Shown here: positions 21,132-31,214 of the stretch, in pieces
Layout of the letters: every line of letters begins with the position of its first letter
Position numbering within the stretch: the first letter of the stretch is position 1
Assembly: GCF_963576675.1 (NCBI RefSeq)
Contig: NC_088919.1
Coordinates: 61,462,578 to 61,526,577 of the forward strand
Source of the DNA: Euphorbia lathyris
Taxonomy: Eukaryota > Streptophyta > Magnoliopsida > Malpighiales > Euphorbiaceae
DNA: 64,000 nt
Direction: 5' to 3'
Made by a program: the position numbers and the translations under genes
The notes under the pieces: generated by a model
The model's input: the letters and a program-made list of their open reading frames with translations, nothing else
Database searches by the model: none
Told to the model about the DNA's origin: nothing

Positions 21132-21540
21132 TGAGAACAATGGATCATGGGAATTGATGAATTTTTTTGGGTCTTGTAGTTTGAAGATATTGTTGTATTG
21201 GTTGCATATTTTTCTTCTTTTTACTTCTACAGGTGATCATCAACCTAATGTATGTTGAAATTGGGTTCATGAGTTTATGGTCATATGGTATATGTAGAGA
21301 TGGTTATACCTGTAAACAGACAGATAATGTGTTCAGAATAGTTTTTTTTTTACTCATGGCAGCACCAGGCATTTATTAGTTGTATTAGCTTGTATTGAGC
21401 AGAAACAAAAGTAGAGTGCTTTAATACAGACATTGATGTCGTTTTTCTTTGACAATGTTTTAGTTCTTGTCCTTATGAATCATTTTATGCGTGCATGGCT
21501 TGTAAGAGAACTAACTGAACTCACCTAAAATGTAATGCAA
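21132..21540 (+). other. Probable 3' UTR and flank of the YIPF5-like gene
   Basis: T-rich non-coding DNA directly after the stop codon. It contains TTCTACAGGTGATC near 21225, a possible acceptor of a 3'-UTR intron, and several AATAAA-like A+T-rich stretches, but no gene. The exact polyadenylation site cannot be set from sequence. Confidence 0.4.
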
Positions 21541-21541
21541 A

Positions 21542-21935
21542 ATGTCTGTTGATTAATTAGATGTACAGAAATGTTAGTCTTGTATTATTTTGCGGATTCA
21601 TTTCATATGATGCATTTGTTTCATATGCATCACTATGTTATATGGCTCGGTTGCTAATTACATGTCTGTTGATTAATTAGATGTACAGAAATGTTAGTCT
21701 TGTATTATTTTGCGGATTCATTTGATGCATTTGTTTCATATGCATCACTGTGTTATATCGCTCGACTTCTTTGATTGGTTACTAATTACATGTCTGTGGA
21801 TTAATTAGATGTACAGAAATGTTAGTCTTGTATTATTTTGCGGATTCATTTCATATGATGCATTTGTTTCATATGCATCACTGTGTTATATCGCTCGACT
21901 TCTTTGATTTGTTGCTGACTTCTTTGATTGGTTGC
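21542..21935. repeat. Tandem repeat, about 120-128 bp, three copies
   Basis: The unit beginning TGTCTGTTGATTAATTAG and containing TGCGGATTCATTTCATATGA occurs at 21543, 21663 and 21791, spacing 120 and 128 bp. Copies are more than 90 percent identical by eye; copy 2 lacks a short stretch (TCATA) and copies 2 and 3 have an added CGACTTCTTTGATT segment. A decayed fourth relative lies near 22120-22200. Confidence 0.9.
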
Positions 21936-21937
21936 TG

Positions 21938-22340
21938 GGCCTATAGTTCTATTCAATCCCTTACCTTCAAAATGCTGGTAATTTTGCTCATTCCCTTCCC
22001 TAGAAAATTTTGTTGCTTCTTGATACATTGGATGCCTGGTAAATATTTCAACCTCTGTGTCAGTAAGTGAACATTTTACTATCAAAAATCAAATGTTCAC
22101 ATTCAGTTCTGTTGCTTGTTTCAGGGATTCATTTAATAGGATGCATTTGGTTCATATATATCGGCGTACTGTTTTCCTCGAGTTGTCTAATTCGTTGCTG
22201 GAATGTATCCATTCCATTCCCTTAAAAATGATGTAACTTTTGTTCGTTCCCTTCCCTTGAAAATGATTTCTGTTGCTCGTTGATATTTGGGATGCTGGTC
22301 CATGTTTCAATCCCTGTATCCAGTAAGTGAACATATTAGG
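21938..22340. repeat. Higher-order duplication downstream of the tandem repeat
   Basis: Segment 21938-22077 (CATTCCCTTCCCTAGAAAAT ... CAGTAAGTGAACAT) is repeated in diverged form at 22202-22336 (TTCCCTTCCCTTGAAAATGA ... CAGTAAGTGAACAT). Together with the preceding tandem units this gives a larger duplicated block of roughly 250 bp. Confidence 0.7.
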
Positions 22341-23494
22341 CTCAGAAATCTATCATTCACTTATAAACAGAATTGAGGAAGTCCGTTTGGACACATTTGG
22401 TAGAAGTCTACTATTTTGAATGGATATTGTCTTGGTGAACTTTCACAAATTGTATTCTAGTTGATACTTCATTACTCAGTTGTGCATGTTGGTCAATAAG
22501 CATAGAACTAAGTACGTTTTGTTAATAAATTTTTTTGAAAGGCATTATTTCCATAATTAGTTTGTGCTTATGGTCGTTAACCTACTTGTTCCATATTTAT
22601 GATCTGCTTTCACTGCAATGCTTAGCTTCATGTGGTTTGGTAGCTTGTAGGATCATTCTACTCCGTATTCTGTTTTAGTTGCAAATTCTTTTTGTGAAGT
22701 TTGAGGCAGTATGACATTTAGTATTCATGATGAGATAAGTGAGTTAACTACATACATGGATTTTAGCCTGGTAATAGGTTACTGCTTCTTCTATGCTTCC
22801 GAAGTTGCATGTTCAATCAATCATGGATTGATGAAAAAAATGTTGAATTTAATTTCTATTTCACTACTTAGAATATGTTATATTATCCATTTAACTATGC
22901 GTCCATTGTAGTGTCATCAGTATTCAGTGACATAAAGCTACTTTGAACGGAGTCAAATCAACAAATCTTCATGACTTCCAAGCTACCTTTAGACCTTTTT
23001 CTTCCGGAATTTTTCTACACTGCATTTTGGGTTGTACTTGCATGTGAATTCATTGGTTCCATTTTATGTTGGCCTTGGATTGTTATGTAGATCTTTTTGA
23101 GACTATCTCTATATTGCTGCTTTGTAAAGTTCTGTTGTGAAAGTTCGGCCATAATCTGATTGCTTGCTCTAGCAGCTTTCTAACTTGACAAACTACATCT
23201 TTAAGATCTTAATGTGCTACTTTAACTCCGGTGTGTGCGTTAGACTAGTGTTTTTAACTATTTGATTCGTGTCCTGGATCTCCTCTTCGCTTGAGCTTTT
23301 TGTTGATATGAACCTAGGGGAAGAAGAATGTGCTATGTATTTTAGTTGGTAGAGCGAAATAGGGGTAATGTGCTATATATATATAGGCACAATACAGGAA
23401 TAAGGGAGGGGTGCGTCTTGCTGTTGAAGGGGAGGAACATGGGATATTCAGAATTATGTTGTTTGGCTCTACTCTGAGTAGAAAGCTAACCTGT
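22341..23494. other. No gene seen
   Basis: T-rich intergenic DNA with short frames only. No domain, RNA gene or clear repeat recognised. Confidence 0.5.
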
Positions 23495-24098
23495 ACAGAC
23501 ACCGGGAAATGTTATTTCTAAAAGATAACCTTCATAAGCCTTCAAATGAAAACAGACACGAACACAAAACGCAGAAACTTTACTGAAGAGGAATGTCTGT
23601 GCAACATAGGTAGAGAGGTATTCTAAATTCCTGTGGAGTTTATCTCAGCACAATTTATCTTCATTCTAAATCCCTACTTATTGTGTGTTCTGTTTTGGTT
23701 TCTATCAGAAATCACATTCATGTTCTTTCTGGCATTTCTTAGACGGTCCTTTTCTTTTACCTTTGCTTGAGATTTTCCAATGTACTTACTTTACGACTTG
23801 CATTTGGTTTTATACTTGTAGGATTAGTTTCCTGTGCACCATGACATTTATATATGTTACCAAAACGGCCAAGGTAACCTGCTGGGGTTGGCTATATATT
23901 CTCCTTTTCTGTTGTCAGCTATGTTGCATGGAAACAGAAATGGCAAATGAAACGGAAATGGATACCGGGAAATGTTATTGCTAAAAAAATTTAGCTAGGA
24001 AACGTTAATGGAAACGGTTTTAGCTAGGAAACGTTAACGGAAACGGACACGAAACACGGAAATGCTAATGAAGAAGAGTTCCCATGCAACATAGGTTG
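23495..24098. repeat. Diverged direct duplication of a GGGAAATGTTATT-type repeat
   Basis: The segment 23500-23615 (ACACCGGGAAATGTTATTTC ... GTGCAACATAGGT) is mirrored at 23960-24098 (ATACCGGGAAATGTTATTGC ... ATGCAACATAGGT). A related phrase (ATACGGGAAACGTCATTTCT) occurs inside the insertion at 30227. The second copy also holds an internal repeat TTTAGCTAGGAAACGTTAA. Confidence 0.65.
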
Positions 24099-24231
24099 TC
24101 AGTCATAAATTTAATATCGATCGAGATTGCCCTTTGCCTGTTGCTTATTGTAAATGCTTCTCTCATTTGTTGTTGGTCCATTCTCAAGGTAACGGTAATT
24201 GAAGGATGATCTATAATTATGTTATTGTACC

Positions 24232-24232
<1 letters not shown>

Positions 24233-24302
<70 letters not shown>
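24233..24302. repeat. (TA)35 microsatellite
   Basis: An uninterrupted TA dinucleotide run of 70 bp. Reading frames of Tyr-Ile repeats across it are artefacts. The flanks, 24099-24232 and 24303-25120, hold no gene; a perfect 18-bp palindrome CACGATTATATAATCGTG lies near 24722-24739. Confidence 0.95.
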
Positions 24303-24303
<1 letters not shown>

Positions 24304-25121
24304 TTTTGTGCAGCTTAGGGATTATGATTATTGGTTCTCTGTTCATGATCAGAACTTCATACTGTTCTCTCTTAGAGTTTCTTGGTACTGCTTTCTGCTG
24401 GTCTAGGATGAAACTCTATTATTATGGTATGAATTTGATGTTCTATACAACTATTGTTTAGTTCAAATAGGAAGTATGTGGAATCATTATTGACCTTCTC
24501 GGTAATTGAGAATGTCGTTTTGGGGCTTCTCTGAAGCAGTATTTCGTGTTGCATGATAAAATTATGTATTAAGTAAGATGAGGAAAGAGTATGCCTTTTT
24601 TATGTGAATGTTTGATGGCCAAAATATACACTGCATTTTGAAGTTCTCACAAACAAATTAGAACCAGTAGTGTCAAAACTGGTTATCGAGTCATAATGTT
24701 GTTATGTAATCTATATATATCACACGATTATATAATCGTGTCGCGTGTTCTGTTAGTTGGTGACAATTGAAATTGTTGATTTCCTTTTTACATATGTGAG
24801 ATAGGTAAGTACGGATGGTTGTTGCAACTCTGGTTGAGTTTCTGCTATGGTTTCTCACACTGGTCAAACTTATATCTATATTTGGTTCTGTTGGTTATGT
24901 CTACTTGTGCTGACTTTTTTCTCTCATGGATTTGGTGGAAGAAAAGCCAGCAACTCCTATGAACTTATCATCAGCTTTTTTCTACTATTAAACATGTAAA
25001 TTTAGACTCCATGTATGTTTGCATTATCGTTTTGTAGATGAAAACTCCGTTAACAATTGAAGTCGTTTTATTTAACACTCACTGCTCATTGATAAACTTT
25101 ATGGAAAATGTGTATGGAGTT

Positions 25122-25324
25122 ATTTTTTTTGTTTTGTTTTGTTTTTTTTGAAACAGAAACACTCAAAAAATTATTAATTGAGCACTCGCGGATCATTAGA
25201 GTGCACTGCAAGCACTTTATGTTAGTAAGGGTAGGTCTACCCACTCTCAAGGTGTGGGGAATTGAACCTCAAACCTGTCAAGCAGAGGTTCAACGCCTTA
25301 CCACTCGGATCAACCCTCATTGGC
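25122..25324 (-). mobile_element. tRNA-derived SINE
   Basis: On the minus strand the 5' end shows a pol III box A-like sequence (TGATCCGAGTGGTAAGG) and, about 35 nt later, a box B-like GGTTCAATTCC. A tRNA-unrelated body follows, ending in an A-rich tail (AAAACAAAACAAAACAAAAA in minus sense). Length is about 200 bp, typical of plant SINEs. Target duplications are not evident. Confidence 0.75.
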
Positions 25325-25348
25325 AGTGAATTTTGGATCTGCTATCTT

Positions 25349-25450
25349 ATATTTGTGTCACTTGAGATATGAATATAGTGCTATAGTTATTGAAAAAATG
25401 TTACCGTATATTTGTGTCACTTGAGGTACGAATGTAGTGCTATAGTTTAT
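25349..25450. repeat. 59-bp direct duplication
   Basis: ATATTTGTGTCACTTGAG followed by GAATATAGTGCTATAG begins at 25349 and again at 25408 with a few substitutions. It lies in non-coding DNA. Confidence 0.75.
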
Positions 25451-25459
25451 GTTTGTTTC

Positions 25460-25954
25460 AGTTTTTTAAAGGAGTGTTTAGTGTTTCATTTCAAACCATA
25501 GGAAATATAGCGTTTGGTGAGGTTTAAATAATCGCAACGTTTAGCATTTTTTATGGAAACTGCAGCGTTTTGGAGATTTTTATAAACAGCTGTTTGTAGT
25601 TATTTGTTATTGATAAAATTATCTTTTTTATTTCTACGAGATATATTTCTTCTTTAACATTATTTATATTTCTACAACATAATTAGAGGAAAAATAATGC
25701 ATTTTTTATTTTATAATAGGATGAGATGCAAAATAATCCTAAAGTTTATAGCTAGGAGCAATTTTACCCTTAACATCTAAAATGGGGCAGCCAAGAGTAA
25801 TTTTACCCCTACTTAGGTTAATTTGAGCAATAATTTATCAAAATATCTTCTTGGTCATCAATATTGGCATCTACACTTTACAGTGCATCTTTTTATCATT
25901 ATTAGTAATAGATCATAAACATAAAAAAAAAATTGTTGATTAATTTAAAACATG
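25460..25954. repeat. Transposon relics
   Basis: The segment 25717-25830 resembles the left inner part of the hAT element at 16285 (GATGCAAAATAATCCTAAAG, AACATCTAAAATGG). The part 25480-25620 (AAACAGCTGTTTGTAG) has weak reverse-complement similarity to 26290-26345 and may be an old inverted-repeat element. No gene is seen. Confidence 0.4.
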
Positions 25955-25962
25955 TCCATATT

Positions 25963-26248
25963 CAGGGCCGTCTTAAACTTTTTGGGGCCTCTGTGCTAAA
26001 TTTTTCTTAAACCCTTAATAATTAATAGAATTTTATATTAAAGTTGTAAATTTTGAATGATTGAATATCTAAATCACATATACACTCAATGTAATTAAAA
26101 ATGTAAATAAATTTTATTACATCATGTTATTATTATTTTTATTTAAGCTAATATCTATATTTTACTAAACACATTTTAAATTTTAGAGCCTTGTAATTTT
26201 GAGGCCCTGTGCGTTAGCGCTCCTTGCACACCCTCATCTACTCCCCTG
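25963..26248. mobile_element. Small non-autonomous hAT element
   Basis: The element starts CAGGG and ends CCCTG, flanked by the perfect 8-mer TCCATATT (25955-25962 and 26249-26256). Inner ends (GGGGCCTCTG and GAGGCCCTGTG) are also related. It is 286 bp and non-coding. The 8-bp duplication and CAGGG ends point to the hAT superfamily. Confidence 0.75.
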
Positions 26249-26256
26249 TCCATATT

Positions 26257-26702
26257 AGATATTTTAAATTTGAATAGCAACAGTTCACTATAGTTTACCA
26301 AACACTACTAATTATCAAACAGCTAACAGCAAACAGTGAGTTTCTGTTCTACGTTAGAATTCACTCTATTTATAAAATGCCAATGTTTATATTTCATGTG
26401 GAGTCTAAATTTGTTTTCTCTAATAACTATACTGGGTCAAATAAAATATAGTTCAAATCTAATGATATGACTATGTCAGCAACACGAGGTTAAATTTAAA
26501 TATGGAGTGGATACAAAAAGATGAATATAATTGAATTTTAAAGTCATGTTTGATAGTTGCAGATTTGTTGAAGAGCGATCTACTTACCCAATTTCTCAAT
26601 ATAAAATCATCCACACGCAAACATTCTATATATATATATATACATACATATAGAGTAGTAAGAGAGATCAAAGTCCTCTAAAACCACAAAACAAGACCAA
26701 AA
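26257..26702. promoter_or_regulatory. Upstream region of the small acidic gene with a TATA-rich stretch
   Basis: Non-coding A+T-rich DNA. TATATATATATATACATACA at about 26630-26650 is a plausible TATA element some 55-70 bp before the ATG at 26703. No other motif is recognised. Confidence 0.35.
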
Positions 26703-27008
26703 ATGTCTTCTCCTAAGGAAGAAGCTGCACAAGTTGCAATAATTCTCGAATTCGACGACGATGGCGACGAAGAAGACCGCGAGGAAGAGGAGGAGCTATT
26801 CGAAATTGATTTCGAGGCGATCAACAGCATCCCGCCTCCGCATTACTGGGAAAGCTATTTTACAGCAACAAGCAGTACACTTTTGGCTAATTGTTTGTTA
26901 CCTATTGCAGATGTTTCATCTGCAGTTCCAACTCCATCTACTCTATGCAATTCACTTTCCTTGTCTGATTTTCGGGTTTCCTTTGCGTGTCAAAACGGGT
27001 TTCCGTGA
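26703..27008 (+). CDS. Small acidic protein, unrecognised
   Basis: A 101-codon frame starting MSSPKEEAAQ. Residues 16-35 are almost all Asp/Glu, followed by a conserved-looking stretch FEIDFEAINSIPPPHYWESY and LANCLLPIADVSSAVP. The IPPPHYW segment looks like real protein sequence, but I cannot name the family. The last 10 or so codons and the stop lie inside the first unit of an 80-bp tandem duplication (26974-27053), so the original C-terminus may have been replaced or the true gene may splice onward. The ATG context (CCAAAAATGTC) and a nearby TATA-rich stretch support a gene. Confidence 0.5.
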   Translation: MSSPKEEAAQVAIILEFDDDGDEEDREEEEELFEIDFEAINSIPPPHYWESYFTATSSTLLANCLLPIADVSSAVPTPSTLCNSLSLSDFRVSFACQNGFP

Positions 27009-27133
27009 ATTTTCACAGGGCGGATTATTTTTGTAAATTGTATTATCGTGTCAGGGTTTTCTTTGCATGTCAAAATGGGTTTCCGTGAATTTTTACAGGA
27101 CGGGTTATTTTTATAAATTGTATTATCGTGTCA
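26974..27133. repeat. 80-bp tandem duplication over the 3' end of the small gene
   Basis: GGGTTTCCTTTGCGTGTCAA begins at 26974 and recurs as GGGTTTTCTTTGCATGTCAA at 27054. Both units contain CGGGTTTCCGTGAATTTT or a close variant, and end ATTGTATTATCGTGTCA. The copies differ at about eight positions. Confidence 0.9.
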
Positions 27134-27337
27134 GGAATTTGCGTTGGTACTGGATTATTAAGATATACGGATGAATTGAGGTTGATATTTGATTGGAGAT
27201 ATTATGCTTGTAACCAAGATTGGACTTTTGTTATTAAATTTTTGTTTTATTGGGTTTAGGTAAGTATGATATCAACTGTTTTTTTCTTTTTCATTTCCAT
27301 ATTTTATTCCAATAATTGTGATTGCTTGTTTTTAATA

Positions 27338-27710
27338 AGCATAATAAACATTTGGGTCTCTGACTAAAGTTTCAAATTAGAACTTTAAACTATCAAAATC
27401 ATCAATTAGGTCTCTAAACTAAATAAAAATCATCCATTGAGTCCTCATTGAAAATCATTCGGTTGAATAATTTCAAACTCTCTTTCTCAAATCTATTTTT
27501 AGCCAACACAGAAATCATTATAGTCCATGTCAAATAGTCACAATTTATGATTTTAGGGTAGCATAAGGACTCAATTGATGATTTTTGCTTAGTTTAGAGA
27601 CTTATTTGATAATTTTTACTTAATTTAGAGACTTAATTGATGAGTTTGATAATTTAAAGTCCTAGTTAACTTTATAGTTTTAGTTTAGGGGTCAAAATGA
27701 GGGTTATGTC
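27338..27710. mobile_element. Mutator-type MITE
   Basis: Long imperfect terminal inverted repeats: the left arm (AGCATAATAAACATTTGGGT, ATCATCAATTAGGTCTCTAA) pairs with the right arm read in reverse (GACATAACCCTCATTTTGAC, CTCATCAATTAAGTCTCTAA). The 9-mer TTTTTAATA flanks both ends (27329-27337, 27711-27719), although it is low-complexity. The element is 373 bp and non-coding. Confidence 0.65.
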
Positions 27711-27719
27711 TTTTTAATA

Positions 27720-28740
27720 TAATTATAACATAAAAATTAATAAACACACAACTACCCGTAAATATATTGATAGAATAGAAGGAGGACCATGTTATATATA
27801 TCTTCAAACCCATTGTCTCATATTAGATGTCATATGTGGGTTATTCGGTATTACCCGATTCTAATTGGATTATAAACATAATATGGTTTTGAATCTTATA
27901 TAAAATGGTTGGGATGACAATGACATTTAGAAAAAAATAAAATACCCCTGACAGGTATGAGATGAGAATAGAGTATCCATTACTCGTTATTCGTCATATA
28001 TTTTATTTAGAATTTTTTTTTGTCAAATTTTTGGAATATTAAGTTTGTAAATGTTTTGTTAAATTTATGATTTATATATTTAAATGGGTAAGAGTATCTG
28101 TGTGTACCCGCAACTTATATGGGACGAGCAAAAACGGCTCCAGTATTTTAGAGGCCCATGGCCCCTAGTTTCTGTATTCTACTTTTTAATAAATGAAAAT
28201 AATTGATTTTTAACCCAAAAAAATAAATAAAAATCAAATCTTTGAAACAATTTTATTTTTAGGGTAAAGTACAAAAAAAAGTATGATTTTTTTTTTTTTG
28301 CAAAAGCAGTCCCATGCAGTTTTCAAATACATATATTTCGTCAAAATTTTGTTGACGTGGCTACTTATCCAAAAGGGAGCGATTTAAAGAAATTAAAAAG
28401 TTAAATTTTTAAATTAATTAAACCACATGTATTTTTTATAAAAAAATGATTCATAAATCTTTTAATTGAAAATTTCACAAAATATAATCTTTATTTACAA
28501 GTTTTTTAACCGCGGGGTTGTGTTTACAAATTCGACAAACCAAGGGAAATCAGAATGCGAAGAAGCTAAGTGCCCACCATTTCATCCACCATCAATTTAT
28601 AATAATCAAAACTTTGTTTCCTTTCTTAGCATAAAAAAAAAACTTTGTTTCCTTTCTTAAACTCAAAAGTTAAAATCAATTCAAATAGTTTATCTTACAA
28701 AACAATAAATAAACTTTGAAACATGAGTTTTAACAAATAA
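27720..28740. other. No gene seen
   Basis: A+T-rich DNA with weak transposon-like phrases near 28130-28200 (GAGGCCCATGGCCCC). No coding domain recognised. Confidence 0.45.
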
Positions 28741-28827
28741 GGGGTGGTGGCGCAGTTGGCTAGCGCGTAGGTCTCATAGTTTTAAAGAGTTATCCTGAGG
28801 TCGAGAGTTCGAGCCTCTCTCACCCCA
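28741..28827 (+). tRNA. trnM-CAU: Elongator tRNA-Met (CAT) with 13-nt intron
   Basis: The sequence starts GGGGTGGTGGCGCAGTTGGC, with D-arm GCGCAGTTGGCTAGCGC, anticodon CAT at 28775-28777 followed by A37, a 13-nt intron (28779-28791) in the canonical position, a T-arm GAGAGTTCGAGCCTCTC and acceptor end ACCCC with discriminator A at 28827. Box A and box B are internal. CCA is not encoded, as usual for nuclear genes. The exons match the plant elongator tRNA-Met that I know, including the presence of an intron. A T-run follows immediately. Confidence 0.96.
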
Positions 28828-28830
28828 TTC

Positions 28831-28837
28831 TTTTTTT
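28831..28837 (+). terminator. Pol III terminator of tRNA-Met
   Basis: Seven T residues start three bases after the discriminator base, the standard RNA polymerase III stop signal. Confidence 0.85.
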
Positions 28838-28878
28838 AAAATTTTAGCATAATACGCATTTAACCCCAAACTAAAGGC

Positions 28879-28943
28879 ACAAAGTTAATTTCTTCTTCAA
28901 TTACTGCGATTGGAAATGCATCACTTGTAATTCTTCATCTTCT
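28879..28943 (+). pseudogene. Short phytosulfokine receptor-like fragment
   Basis: In one frame it reads FFNYCDWKCITCNSSSSL and closely matches the nucleotide sequence of 29279-29343. It is a second small copy of the same N-terminal leucine-rich-repeat receptor segment, lying 50 bp after the tRNA-Met gene. Confidence 0.5.
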
Positions 28944-29120
28944 CTTAGCATAACACCCATTGACCCCCAAAGTCGATTAGAATCCTATCGTATCAAAATC
29001 AACAATGAGGTCCCTGAACTAAGGAAAAAATCATCAATTCAACCTAATTCATTTATTCTAGTTTCCTTTTCTTTTGCTTCTTAATTCATCTTCTCTCTCG
29101 ATTCGATTTGGTTCAGAGGG

Positions 29121-29410
29121 ATGGATGTCCAAGATTTGTGGGTAATTGTTGTTGTTATTTGGTTATGTTGTCAAGTTTGGGTTCTCTAATCCCATAATCT
29201 CAATTTTACTTGCGAAGATGATTTGAGGATATTGAAGAATTTTACGATTGTTTTGCAATCTGAAATTGACGCATGGGGGACTAATTTCTCATCCAATTGT
29301 TGCGATTGGAAAGACATCACTTGCAATTATTCATATTCTCTTTGGAATTGTTAACGATTCTGATCCTGGTTTTGCATCTTCTAATAGTAAATCACCCTTT
29401 ATTGTGAATT
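29121..29410 (+). pseudogene. N-terminal fragment of a phytosulfokine receptor-like LRR kinase
   Basis: From ATG 29121 the frame gives a signal-peptide-like start (VIVVVIWLCCQVWVL), then a TAA, then DDLRILKNFTIVLQSEIDAW and NFSSNCCDWKDITC. This fits the N-terminal cap of PSKR-type leucine-rich-repeat receptor kinases (paired Cys, W, ITC). Further stops follow and no LRRs or kinase domain are visible, so it is a truncated relic. It ends where A+T-rich DNA begins near 29410; the part to 29590 holds no gene. Confidence 0.6.
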
Positions 29411-29589
29411 TGCAATAGGCTAAACAACTTCATTGTCATTGGCTAGTAAATTACCGACATAGATTAAACAAAACAGTAGTACCACAGTGAAAATAATACA
29501 AGGAAATGTCACTCTTGGACCCATCGAAGCAAAATAGAAGAAGTTTAGAAGTTAAATTTTCATGCCACATGTGTGGTGACTATTTGAGA

Positions 29590-31210
29590 CCATATAGATA
29601 TTTGTGCAACTTACAAACATGCTTGACGGTATGTAGGATCCACAAATCTGGATGGTTGTGTCATATAGATCTCCTCCTATAATTCACCATGTAAGAAGGC
29701 ATTTTGAAACATCTAGTTGAGTGATTTTCCATCCAAAAGAGACTGCGAGTGTAAGGATAGGACGAATAGTAGTAGGTCTAACCACATGGCTGAAAGTGTT
29801 AGAGTAGTCTATTCTTGGGTGCTGATGATAACCTTTTGCCACTAATCGTCCTTTATATCTCTCTACCTCGCCATCAGCCTTCGTTTTAATTTTAAAAATC
29901 CATCTACAACTAATTTAATTAGCGTTTCGAGCTAAGGAAACGAAGGTCCATGTGTTATTCATCATTAAAGCAATGTACTCGAAGTCCATAGCCTTCCTCC
30001 ACTCCTATGATTTCGAGGCTTGCAAAATGCAATAGGGTTTTTTGGTATTATAGCATTGAGAATCCTTGGTTTTAATGTCTTGGCTTGGGATTGAATGACC
30101 ATCTGATGAATACGATAAGAGGGTTCTTGAAGAGCTTGAATCATTAGTGAAGAGGAGTCATTGTTTTGTGTGCCAGTCAATGTTGCCCGGACACGGATAT
30201 AGATACGGTATCTGATACTGGCACGGATACGGGAAACGTCATTTCTATAAAACACAGGACACGAAAACGTGAGGGAAATGTATAAATATTAAAAATAATA
30301 GGGCACATTTATAAATATTAAAAATTTGAGAATCATTTTTGTATTAATTAAGAGTTTCTGGCACTGATTTCCCCTGTCCTTTGGTTATCTGCAGTGAATA
30401 CAGATACTCTGTTTCACTCTGTTTTTTTGATACGATTGGTGAATCTGTAACTGCTCTCTAAATCTATGTCTTTTGGTTTACCTGTGATTTTAATTTTTCT
30501 GCACATACAGATAACACAATCCTTTGCATATTCCTGCTCTTTACTACCTTGAAATAACGATCGATGATCTTGTTGTTGAACCTCTGTTTTTTTTTTCTGG
30601 AAAAAGAATCGACTGGTTTTTTTTTGCTGGGAAACGTGTATCCTTCACTGATTCGTGTGTGCAACTTTTTGATATTACAGAAATGGCCCCAAAATGTATC
30701 TCAACAGTTTTCGGGCATTTCTGTATCAGATACGTATCAGAAACGTGATACATTAGGTTGTTCACGTAGCCTTGCTTCAGAGGTGCCAGTAGATATCTCA
30801 AGATCAATTGAGATTGCGAATAGAGTTTGAGATTGAGTAGTCGAAGTCCGATTGGACCCCATCGATCGACAGCCTATAGTGGTTGTTTGTGGGCTGCCAT
30901 TTTGTGTCGCCGATAATGTTATGGGCCCAGTTTATAGATTTTAGAGGAAACTGAGGATATTAAATCAAGACATGTAAAAGGGATGGAGTCAGAAAACTCA
31001 GATGTTCAAACCAGTAGGGGAACATTGATTGTTGGAATTTCTAATAAGGTCGATCGAGAGTCATGGATACCAGTAACTTTCTTTCTCAAATCCTCAAATG
31101 GGAATTCTTGTTCATCAAACAACAAATGGCATGAGATATATATTTTATTAGAGATAGGATCATAACAACGGTAGCCTTTGTGGAATCTACGATAACCTTA
31201 GAAGACATAT
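29590..31210 (-). pseudogene. Ty1/copia pol fragment: integrase C-terminus to RT start
   Basis: Reading the minus strand, 31190-31080 encodes HKGYRCYDPISNKIYISCHL and LLFDEQEFPFEDL, the copia integrase C-terminal block. A linker follows, and from about 29990 to 29620 come RT blocks [40 protein letters not shown] and [10 protein letters not shown], then EEIYMTQPSRF. Frames are broken by stops, and the RT catalytic YVDD, RNase H, gag and LTRs are missing. A 605-bp foreign segment (30178-30782) is inserted in the linker. Confidence 0.75.
30178..30782. mobile_element. Insertion in the copia fragment, 8-bp flanking duplication
   Basis: The copia linker frame reads on across this stretch when it is skipped. 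The 8-mer GTGCCAGT occurs directly before (30170-30177) and directly after (30783-30790). Inner sequence has repeated GATACGG/GTATCAGATAC motifs and the GGGAAACGTCATTTCT phrase shared with 23.5-24.1 kb. Terminal inverted repeats are weak, so the class is uncertain (hAT-like by duplication length). Confidence 0.5.
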
Positions 31211-31214
31211 TTAG

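Noticed and set aside
21542..21935. Possible CRISPR-like array
   Set aside because: Units are long, contiguous tandem copies without spacers, in a plant nuclear context.
24065..24461. Several frames of Tyr-Ile repeats on both strands
   Set aside because: They are translations of the (TA)35 microsatellite.
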